8,581 nucleotides of DNA. It comes from Mycoplasma sp. UBA710. Lineage in GTDB: Bacteria; Bacillota_I; Bacilli_A; Mycoplasmatales; Metamycoplasmataceae. The notes under the pieces are model-generated. The model worked only from the letters and a program-made list of their open reading frames with translations, was not told where the DNA came from and made no database searches. Positions 1-6,817 of this stretch are shown one piece after another (position 1 is the first letter of the stretch; every line of letters begins with the position of its first letter). The translations under genes were made by a program, and so were the position numbers. The DNA is taken from the NCBI GenBank assembly GCA_002298905.1, contig DBMA01000024.1, positions 1 through 8,581 on the forward strand, given 5' to 3'.

Positions 1-228
1 ATAATAATAAGAAAAATTTTGAGCTGCCACTACAATTGTTAATTCATTTAAATGATTAACATCATTACCAATTAAAGAAATAATAGAACCTTCTGATAAT
101 TCTAAAGTTGTATATATTTCATCTTTTTGTTTGTATTTAGATTTTAAAATATCTAAAATATTACTTGATGAATTATTAATATTAATAGAAGTATTTTGTT
201 GGGTATTTGTAGGTATTTGAGTTGGCAT
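1..228 (-). CDS. Unrecognised protein, N-terminal fragment (gene continues off the left edge)
   Basis: The ATG at 226-228 opens 76 codons with no stop before the left window edge. Residues 1-24 are a low-complexity, Thr/Gln/Asn/Ser-rich stretch beginning MPTQIPTNTQQNT and probably disordered. A more ordinary mixed sequence follows, including KSKYKQKDEIYTTLELSEG and then a hydrophobic run around ELTIVVAAQNFSYYY at residues 62-76. There is no signal peptide or lipobox, so a cytoplasmic or peripheral protein is likely. No strong Shine-Dalgarno lies before the ATG; the preceding bases on this strand read AAAAAGATTAT. The gene is divergent from the lipoprotein pair, across an 87-nt gap. I do not recognise the family. 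The phrase LTIVVAA loosely recalls F1-ATPase alpha-type subunits, and F1-like ATPase operons are known near mycoplasma DUF31 genes, but this resemblance is too short to support a call. That it is coding is likely; its function is unknown. Confidence 0.65.
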   Translation of the reverse strand, partial: MPTQIPTNTQQNTSININNSSSNILDILKSKYKQKDEIYTTLELSEGSIISLIGNDVNHLNELTIVVAAQNFSYYY

Positions 229-280
229 ATAATCTTTTTAAATATATCAATATTTAAAATTTTATAAAAAATATTTTAAA

Positions 281-286
281 TATAAT
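281..286 (+). promoter_or_regulatory. Candidate -10 box for the lipoprotein pair
   Basis: A perfect TATAAT lies 29 nt upstream of the first ATG of the lipoprotein operon (316). No convincing -35 sits at 16-18 nt; the corresponding bases are AT-only. The call rests on the -10 match and position alone, in DNA where such hexamers arise easily by chance. Confidence 0.3.
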
Positions 287-315
287 TAATTATTCTATTT
301 TTTTCTATAAAATTT

Positions 316-1167
316 ATGTTTATGAAAAAATGAAAAATGAAATATTTATTTCCACTAAGTTTTGCTTTTATTTTTGCTTCTTGCACATCTGCAATTTCTT
401 GTTCACAATCATTAGAAAGTAGATTGAATGATCTATTAAATAATGAAAACATAATTAATCTAAAAATTAATGTTGAAGGAATTAGAAAAACTTTAAATAA
501 AAATAATGATTACAAAATTACAGTGAAAGATTTATTTACCACTAATGTGGATAATATTATTATTATTGAACAATCTCAAGAATTGATATCTTGAAATCAA
601 AATTTAAATCAAGATGATAAATTATCTTTTTCTGTTAATCCTAAAATTGAAACAGTTGTATTTCCTTCAAAAAATATTCAAGACCAAGATAAGATATTGC
701 AATACTTAGATATTGTGATTGATGTGAGTTCAGGGCCTTATGATAATAAAACAATTGTTAAAAAACTAAATTTAAATTCTCCAGATATAGACAATACAAT
801 ACAATTTTCTACTAATAATTATTTTGATTGGACCAATACTACTAGTATAAATGGCCCTGAAAAAAATCAATTATATAAATCATTAAAAAGAAATATTAAA
901 GAATATTTAAAACGTAAACATGTTCAAATTAGTGAAACAATGACAATAGAGGAATTAAATAGTAAATTGTCAATAAAATTATTGAATGATATTGATGGAT
1001 TTAATTTATATCAAGATAATTTATTTATTTCTTTTGATCATAAAGAAGATAAAAACATTTATCTAAATATTTATGCAAGCAAAGATACAATTCCTAATGA
1101 AAAAGTAATTACTGAAGAATTAAGTTTAAAAATGTTATTTAATATGCAAGAAATAAAAGGAGTGTAA
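316..1167 (+). CDS. Predicted membrane-anchored surface lipoprotein 1
   Basis: Read with TGA as Trp, this is one 283-aa protein. TGA codons at 331 and 592 encode Trp and one Trp uses TGG. The N-terminus is a lipoprotein signal peptide: a basic start (MFMKKWKMK), a hydrophobic core (about residues 11-21) and two possible lipobox cysteines, C23 (IFASC) and C29 (SAISC). C29 better resembles the ISC boxes common in mycoplasma lipoproteins. Three in-frame ATGs (316, 322, 337) could be the start and none has a clear Shine-Dalgarno. I annotate the longest; starting at 337 would still leave a workable signal peptide. The mature part is Asn/Lys/Asp-rich with alternating polar and hydrophobic stretches, such as YLDIVIDVSS and LFISFDHKEDKNIYLNIYAS, suggesting beta-rich modules. 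No enzyme motif is visible. It heads a probable two-gene operon with the lipoprotein gene at 1174. Its specific role is unknown; anchoring on the outer face of the membrane is inferred from the signal. Confidence 0.85.
1155..1162 (+). promoter_or_regulatory. Shine-Dalgarno for lipoprotein 2
   Basis: AAAAGGAG lies 11 nt before the ATG at 1174, inside the final codons of lipoprotein 1. It supports 1174 as the start. The ATG at 1167, which overlaps the upstream stop codon, opens a frame that ends after only 12 codons. This is the only clear ribosome binding site among the plus-strand genes here. Confidence 0.65.
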
Positions 1168-1173
1168 TGAAAA

Positions 1174-2007
1174 ATGAAAAAAAAACTAATTTTATTGTCT
1201 ACTAATTTTTTAATTTATATTAGTCCACTTAGTATTATTTCATGTACTAATAACTCTATTTATGATCAAAGTGTCCTGAATGCAAACAAAGTTTTCACTT
1301 ATTTGCAAAACGGTCAAATTCAAGCTTCTATTGATAAAAATAAAAAAATTAATAATATTCAAGATTTAAACAATGTTGATTTAATTTTTAAAATAAATAA
1401 AACAGAAAACCCTTCCAACGATACTCAAGAAAAATTTTATAAAGAATTAGAACAAGCAATAAATAGTGTAACTTGTAAAATTATAGGTTTCTATTTACCT
1501 AAATTTAATGAAGATTTAAATTCTTCTGTGTTCATTAAATTTAATAATAATGATGATTTAGTATACGAATGACCAATTAAAAAAATTCAACAAAATAATC
1601 AAGCTATTATATTGAATAACTTAAGCGAAATTGAAATTAAAGATATGACATTAAAAAAATTAATGAATGATGAAAATCTAATTATAAACAATTTAAAAAA
1701 TTTCTTTAGTCAAAATGTGGTACAAAAATACTTGATGAATAAGGATATTGATTCTACTTTAACCTTTGAAATATATTGAAGTCAAAATGAAAAAGATATC
1801 TTGAATAATTTAAAAAATTTTTTAATTAAAATGTATCCACAATATTTTAGTAATTCTTATCAAAATTTATATCTATCCATTGAAAAATCTATAGAAAATA
1901 TTGATTGCATTAAAATATCAAATATTTTAATATCAACTTCAGATATTACACTATATCCAAATTGTGCAATATCAACTGGAGAACTAACAATTTATTATTC
2001 TAAATAA
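1174..2007 (+). CDS. Predicted membrane-anchored surface lipoprotein 2
   Basis: With TGA read as Trp (1570-1572 and 1777-1779) the gene gives a 277-aa protein ending in TAA. Residues 1-24 form a typical lipoprotein signal: MKKK, then a hydrophobic core, then the lipobox LSIISC with C24 as the predicted lipidated cysteine. The mature part is rich in Asn, Lys and Ile. It contains repeated units: NNLKNFF at 172-178 and NNLKNFL at 211-217, each followed by a helix-like stretch and a beta-like strand (LTFEIYW at 196-202; LYLSIEK at 232-238). A possible earlier, more diverged unit runs from about 88 to 133 and ends VYEW. No catalytic motif is seen. The start is supported by AAAAGGAG at 1155-1162. 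The gene lies 6 nt after lipoprotein 1, probably in the same operon, and its last 13 nt overlap the end of uvrA on the other strand. Function unknown; a surface or adhesin-like role is only an inference from the lipoprotein type. Confidence 0.85.
1687..1884 (+). repeat. Tandem about 39-residue repeat inside lipoprotein 2
   Basis: Two successive units start at residues 172 (NNLKNFFSQ) and 211 (NNLKNFLIK), a period of about 39 residues. Both move on to a Gln/Tyr-containing stretch and then a strand-like segment. At DNA level the unit starts share AATTTAAAAAATTT, while the remainder has diverged, which indicates an old internal duplication. Confidence 0.45.
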
Positions 2008-4838
2008 TCTTTCAAATATTTCCCTGTTAAAGATTTAGGTACTTTGATGATTTCTTCAGGTGTGCCTGTTGCAACAATGTTGCCACCTTTATTTCCACCT
2101 GAAGGACCTAAATCAATAATATAATCACATGATTTTATAACATCTAAATTATGTTCAATAACTAAAACAGTATCTTTCCCATCTACTATTTTATTTAAAA
2201 TATTTAATAAGTTTTGAATATCATATGAATGAAGTCCTGTTGTAGGTTCATCTAAAACATATAATGTTTTACCTGTAGGTTTTTTTTGCAAATATGTTGC
2301 TAGTTTTATTCTTTGTGCTTCTCCACCACTTAATGTTGTAGATGATTGGCCCAATTTAATATAACCTAATCCTACATCTATTAAACATTGTAATTTTTCT
2401 CTTATTTTAGAACGATTATTAAAAAAATCAATTGCTTCTGAAATTCTCATATCTAATACATCTGCAATAGATTTATTTTTATATTTTATTTCAAGAGTTT
2501 CATAATTATATCTTTGACCATCACAATGATCGCAAGGAATATAAACAGATGGTAAAAATTGCATTTCTATTTTTATGTATCCATCTCCTTGGCATTTATC
2601 ACATCTACCACCTGGAATATTGAAAGAAAATCTTCCTTTTTCATATCCTCTTGCTCTTGCTAATTCTACATTTGCATATAAATCTCTAATATCATCAAAT
2701 ACCGATGTATATGTTGCCGGATTAGATCTAGGAGTTTTTCCAATTGGAGACTGTGATATTTTAACAATTTTATCTATATTTAAAATTCCGTTAATTTTAG
2801 AATGTTTTCCAGGTTTAATAGTACTATTATTAATTTGTTTTTCTAAAGCTTTTACAAGAATTTCATTTACTAATGTAGATTTTCCGCTTCCACTTACTCC
2901 TGTAACAGCAATAAATTTTCCTAATGGTATTTTTACATCAATATTTTTTAAATTATTTTCCCTTGCTCCAATAATTTCAATATTATAACCATTGCCTTTT
3001 CTTCTAAATTTTGGTACTTTTATTTCTAATTTTTTACTTAAGTATTTACCTGTAATAGATTGCTTGTTTTTCATAATATCTTCTACAGTACCAAAAGCTA
3101 CAACTTCGCCACCTTTATCACCTGCTAAAGGCCCTATATCAACAATATAATCAGCAGCTAAAATAGTTTCTTCATCATGTTCAACAACTATTAATGTATT
3201 TCCTATTTCTACCATTTTTTTTAAAACATTGATTAATTTTGTGTTATCAGATTGATGCAATCCTATAGATGGTTCATCTAAAACATATAAAATACCTGTT
3301 AATTTAGATCCTATTTGTGTTGCTAATCTAATTCTTTGTGCTTCTCCACCACTTAATGTTTCTGCTGTTCTTGTTAAAGATAAATATTCTAATCCTACAT
3401 TTTTTAAAAAACCTAAACGAGATTCTAGCTCATGAATAATCATTTTGGCAATTTCATTTTCTTCTTCAGTTAATTGCAAATTACAAATTAAATTATATTC
3501 TTCCTCAATAGATAAAACAGAAAATTCATGAATATTCAAATTATTAACTTTAACTGCTAATGCATATTCATTTAGTCTACATCCTTTACATTTATCGCAT
3601 AAAGTGTCAGACATAAAGCGACTATATCATTGTCTCATTTCTTCACTATTTGTTTCTAAAAATAATCTGCCTAATTTTGTTACTAATCCTTCTATTTGAT
3701 TTTTACGCAAATGGTTTCTACCATCTTTTGACTTAATAGAATATTCTATTTCTTCACTCGATCCATATTTAATAATATTTATTTGTTTAGTGGTTAAGTC
3801 CTCAATGGCAACATTTAAAGGAATTTGATAATGATTCATTAAGCAAATAAATTCTTGCCAAGATAATGAATCATTATTTTTTGATGATATTCCAGGCATT
3901 TTATCTATTGCACCTTCATTAATACTTAATTTTTTATTAGGAATAATTAAATCAATATTAGGTTCTATAATAACTCCTAATCCTTTACATTTATCACACA
4001 TTCCATAAGGAGAATTAAAAGAAAATAGCTTTGTTTCTATTTTGGGCATCTGAAAATCGCCATGTACACATGCAAATTGTTGAGAAAAATTGTATATTTC
4101 TTTATTATCTAAATTTTCAACATCTACTAAACCTTTTGAATATTCTAATGCTATATTAACAGCTTCAGTGATTCTAAATTTATTTTCTTCGGTCAAAACA
4201 ATTCGATCTACAATAATTGAAATATTGTGTAATTTATTTTTTTCAATATGAATTTCATCATCTAGTGAAAAAATATTATCATCTATTTTAACCCTTAAAA
4301 AACCATCTTGTCTTAATTTTTCAAACAAGTTTTTATTAGTTCCTTTTTGACCTTTTATTATTGGGGAACAAATTAATAATTTACTATTAATTGGTATTTT
4401 ATAAATTAAATTAATAATATCTTTTAGTTTTTGAGCAGATATTTCTACTTTATGTTTAGGACATATTGGTTTTCCAATTTTGGCAAATAATAATCTTAAA
4501 TAATCATGAATTTCTGTAATTGTTCCAACTGTAGATCTGGGATTAGCATGAGTTGTTTTTTGTTCAATACTAATTGCAGGAGATAATCCTTCAATAGAAT
4601 CTACTTTAGGTTTTTTAGTTCCACCCAAAAATTGTCTTGCATATGAAGATAAAGAATCTACATATCTTCTTCTTCCCTCTTCATAAATTGTATTGAATGC
4701 TAATGAAGACTTACCACTTCCACTTAATCCTGTAAAAATAACAAATTTATTTTTAGGGACAACTAAAGAAATATTTTTTAAATTATTTTCATTAGCACCC
4801 TTAATAGTAATAAAATCCCGATTATTTATTTTGCTCAT
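1995..4838 (-). CDS. uvrA: UvrA, excinuclease ABC subunit A (complete, 947 aa)
   Basis: UvrA is the damage-sensing ATPase of nucleotide excision repair; it scans DNA as a dimer with UvrB and loads UvrB at lesions. The gene looks split by a TGA at 3627-3629, but this codon is Trp404 in code 4 and the frame continues without a shift. The first ABC module has Walker A GLSGSGKSS (37-45), signature LSGGEAQRIRLA (495-506) and Walker B LYVLDEPSIGLH (517-528). The second has Walker A GVSGSGKST (647-655), signature LSGGEAQRIKLA (836-847) and Walker B LYVLDEPTTGLH (859-870). Zinc-site cysteines are visible at 281/284 (CDKCKGLG) and 746/749 with 769/772 (CDKC, CDHC). In the first zinc module the N-terminal pair reads C257-V-H259 rather than CxxC. 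Length matches the family. The ATG at 4836-4838 directly precedes SKINNRDFITIKGANENNLK, the expected UvrA start. The 59-aa gene ends 2 nt upstream, so cotranscription is likely. Its 3' end overlaps lipoprotein 2 by 13 nt. Confidence 0.97.
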
Positions 4839-4840
4839 TT

Positions 4841-5020
4841 TTATTTTTTATTATTTATTTTATCTTTCATTAATTCTAAAGATTTTTTAGCTTGTTCAGA
4901 TAATTCACATCCACATTCATCGTTGCAAACATGATCTGAACAAGATTCACATTCATAATTTTCATTAGGATCTTTTTTATATAAATATGTTGGGTCTGGT
5001 TTTTTATTTTTTTTATTCAT
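4841..5020 (-). CDS. Small cysteine-rich, possibly metal-binding protein upstream of uvrA (59 aa)
   Basis: An ATG at 5018-5020 opens 59 codons ending in TAA at 4841-4843. The protein has a basic N-terminus (MNKKNKKPDP), a central acidic cysteine cluster and a Lys-rich, probably helical C-terminus (SEQAKKSLELMKDKINNKK). Five cysteines at 24, 27, 32, 36 and 38, with His30, give the pattern C-x2-C-x2-H-x-C-x3-C-x-C, which suggests a small zinc or iron-sulfur binding knuckle. There is no signal peptide, so it is probably cytoplasmic. Only 2 nt separate it from the uvrA start, so the two are probably cotranscribed; a role with UvrA or in stress response would be guesswork. I do not recognise the family. 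Coding is supported by the ordered cysteine cluster, in-frame boundaries, tight spacing to uvrA and a candidate promoter upstream. It overlaps no other gene. Confidence 0.7.
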   Translation of the reverse strand: MNKKNKKPDPTYLYKKDPNENYECESCSDHVCNDECGCELSEQAKKSLELMKDKINNKK

Positions 5021-5047
5021 ACTTATATTTTAATATTTTTTATTTTT

Positions 5048-5075
5048 AATATAAAAATATATTTAATTAGAACAA
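5048..5075 (-). promoter_or_regulatory. Candidate promoter for the cysteine-rich protein and uvrA
   Basis: On the minus strand TTGTTC (5070-5075) is followed after 16 nt by TATATT (5048-5053), about 27 nt before the ATG at 5018-5020. The match to a vegetative sigma promoter is moderate and the AT-rich background weakens it. Confidence 0.35.
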
Positions 5076-5120
5076 AAAAATATAATCTTAAATATATCCA
5101 TAAATTGTAATGATAATATC

Positions 5121-5148
5121 TTGACTTAATTAATAAAGTTTGTATTAA
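5121..5148 (+). promoter_or_regulatory. Candidate promoter for the MATE transporter gene
   Basis: TTGACT (5121-5126) matches a -35 box at five of six positions. A -10-like TATTAA (5143-5148) follows at 16 nt and is preceded by TG at 5141-5142. A perfect TATAAT at 5149-5154 lies 22 nt from the -35, which is too far to pair with it. Transcription from here would give a leader of roughly 150 nt before the ATG at 5305, carrying the other two inverted repeats. A second TATAAT at 5230-5235, nearer the gene, has no good -35. Confidence 0.4.
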
Positions 5149-5149
5149 T
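5129..5149. repeat. Inverted repeat inside the candidate MATE promoter
   Basis: ATTAATA (5129-5135) and TATTAAT (5143-5149) are perfect 7-bp inverted arms around a 7-nt centre. They fall between and over the -35 and -10 candidates, where a repressor operator would sit. The arms are purely A/T, so chance is a real alternative. Confidence 0.35.
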
Positions 5150-5234
5150 ATAATTTTTTGTGATTTTAAACAAAATGAAATGTGACATAAAATTAAAAAT
5201 ACACAAATTATATAACTATATCTTTTTTATATAA

Positions 5235-5246
5235 TATTTGCAAATA
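5235..5246. repeat. 12-bp perfect palindrome TATTTGCAAATA
   Basis: A perfect dyad with a GC centre, sharing its first base with the last base of a TATAAT at 5230-5235. It is 58 nt upstream of the MATE start codon. It could be a regulator half-site pair; no protein is assigned. Confidence 0.4.
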
Positions 5247-5252
5247 CAAATG

Positions 5253-5286
5253 TTTTTATAAATTTATAGATAAGAATTTATAAAAA
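5253..5286 (+). promoter_or_regulatory. Leader hairpin just upstream of the MATE gene
   Basis: TTTTTATAAATT (5253-5264) and AATTTATAAAAA (5275-5286) are perfectly complementary 12-nt arms around a 10-nt loop. Outside them, 5252/5287 can form a G-U pair and 5251/5288 a U-A pair. The hairpin ends 16-18 nt before the ATG at 5305. Every core pair is A-U, so RNA stability would be modest. It has no T-tract beyond the stem as expected of an intrinsic terminator, and as DNA it could equally be an operator. Confidence 0.45.
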
Positions 5287-5304
5287 TAATAAAATACTTT
5301 TAAT

Positions 5305-6801
5305 ATGAATAAGTTAAAAAATTTTTTTCCTTCTACTAGAGGAAGATGAATTAAATATACTTTAACATCATTGCCCGTTATTTTTTCTGCTTTAATTTTT
5401 GCTTTAAATTCATTTGTTGATAATTTTATGGCAACTAATATACCTGGTGGTAATCAAGCTCTTGCTTATGCTAATACTTGGACAACAATTGTAACTGGAA
5501 TTATTGCTGCAACTACAATTATTGGTTCGGCTTTATTTGGTCAATATTTTGCAACTAATGATGCAAAAAAAATTAGAGAAATAATTAGAGGCAGAATTAT
5601 TATTGCTATGGGAATAACAATTATTTTTACTATTCCTGCTTTAATATGACCAGAATTTTTAATGAAAATTGCATCTGGATTTGATCAGAATGTTAATCAA
5701 GAAATTATTAATTCAGGTTGTCGATATTTAAGATGAATTTCAGTATCCTGATTATTTAGCACTTGGGGATATACAATGGCAATGATTTTAAGAGAAAGTG
5801 GTTATGGTAATGCTACACTAATTTCATCTTGTTTATGTTTAGGATTGAATATTATTTTAAATATTATATTTATCAATTTAATAAATAAAGATTTAGAGTT
5901 GCTTTCTTATTCAACAAATATATCTTTAATTATTGGTTCAATTATCTTCTTTGTTATCTATATTTTTATAAAAGATAAAAGATTGTTATGAAATCCTTTA
6001 AAAATGTTTTCAGTACCTCTTGTTATTTGAAAACAATTTATTAAAAGAATTCCTTCTTTCTTATTGTTTTGTATAGGTTCTATTACTATTTCTATTCGTT
6101 ATGTTTTTTGAAATCATGGATATCCTACCGGAAGTATTGGTAATAACCCTGAATATCAAATAGCTGCTGCAAATATCTTGGGTATTTCAGGAATGTTTTT
6201 TAGCATTTTTTGAAATACATTTGAATCTATTAATGCTAATGTAACTATTTTTGTTGGACGAGAGTTGGGGGATAATAATTACTTAGAAGCTAAAAAAAAT
6301 GCTAAAGAGTTGCAAGGTTTTCATATTTGTATATCAATTATAATGTCATTACTATTAATTATTATTAGTATTTTAATTACTAAAATGAATTTTTTAACAG
6401 ATGGTTATAAGTCATTGCTTGAACAGCAAAAACCACCAATAAATTCTCAAATAATAGTTGATGGTTCTAGAATATTATTGATTAATATTCAAAATACTTT
6501 ATGACCTTTAGCTTGAAATATTCCTTTTTGAGTGTGATATATTACTAAAAATAGAATTATTTCCACAGGTGGAAAAACCAACTTAACAGCTTCAATTGAG
6601 GCAATTGTTGGTTTGATTTCTACAGCTTGAATTATTTCTATAAACTATTCTATTATTTGCAAACAAATTGAATTTCCATGAGCTTATGCATTATTTTTTG
6701 TTCCTGATTTAATAATTAAATTAATATGTTATGAATGAATTTATTATAAAGTTGAATGAGCTAGAAATATTACTAAGGAATTTGAAAAAATTTCTAATTA
6801 A
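5305..6801 (+). CDS. MATE-family multidrug/cation antiporter-like transporter (498 aa)
   Basis: MATE proteins are 12-helix inner-membrane exporters that expel cationic drugs or metabolites against a Na+ or H+ gradient. Read with TGA as Trp (16 of 18 Trp codons are TGA) the frame gives 498 aa, close to the usual length of about 450 with a slightly long N-terminus and loops. Both pseudo-symmetric halves are present. The N-half has LPVIFSALIFALNSFVDNFM at about 23-42, GQYFATNDAKKIREIIRGR (79-97) and ILRESGYGNATLIS (161-174). The C-half has the matching GRELGDNNYLEAKKNAKEL (318-336), the G-x-x-x-G-[AD]-x-x-x-x-x-A-[KR] type motif at the helix 2-3 (and 8-9) turn. Many strongly hydrophobic segments lie between. 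The ATG at 5305 has no clear Shine-Dalgarno but is the first start after the leader hairpin, and the 18 residues before the first membrane segment are plausible. Substrate cannot be predicted. The gene stands alone and converges on the peptidase gene 16 nt away. Confidence 0.9.
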
Positions 6802-6817
6802 ATTTTCAAATGCTAAA

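Larger units (their letters stand above)
5021..5304. other. Divergent intergenic region between the uvrA operon and the MATE gene
   Basis: This 284-nt, very AT-rich gap holds no ORF that I would call on either strand and no tRNA- or rRNA-like segment. It separates two outward-facing transcription units, so it should hold both promoters. Candidate promoters are at 5048-5075 (minus) and 5121-5148 (plus). Three inverted repeats lie on the MATE side, at 5129-5149, 5235-5246 and 5253-5286. Confidence 0.7.

Noticed and set aside
1..75. F1-ATPase alpha-like subunit for the left-edge gene.
   Set aside because: Only a short LTIVVAA-type similarity. The segment would sit far too close to the N-terminus compared with the usual alpha subunit, and no Walker motif is visible.
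2575..2988. A 137-aa plus-strand open frame opposite uvrA.
   Set aside because: It is antisense to the conserved zinc and second Walker A region of uvrA, has no ribosome binding site and shows composition dictated by the other strand.
3612..3629. uvrA appears split into two ORFs (403 aa and 539 aa).
   Set aside because: The break is a single TGA in the same frame, read as Trp404 in code 4, and the flanking protein is continuous UvrA. It is neither a pseudogene nor two subunits.
4693..4890. A 65-aa plus-strand open frame across the uvrA start.
   Set aside because: It is antisense to the UvrA N-terminus and the end of the cysteine-rich gene, with no start signals.
5021..5304. A riboswitch or small RNA in the MATE leader.
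   Set aside because: Apart from the AT-only hairpin and dyads, no known riboswitch core or GC-containing multi-stem structure is visible.
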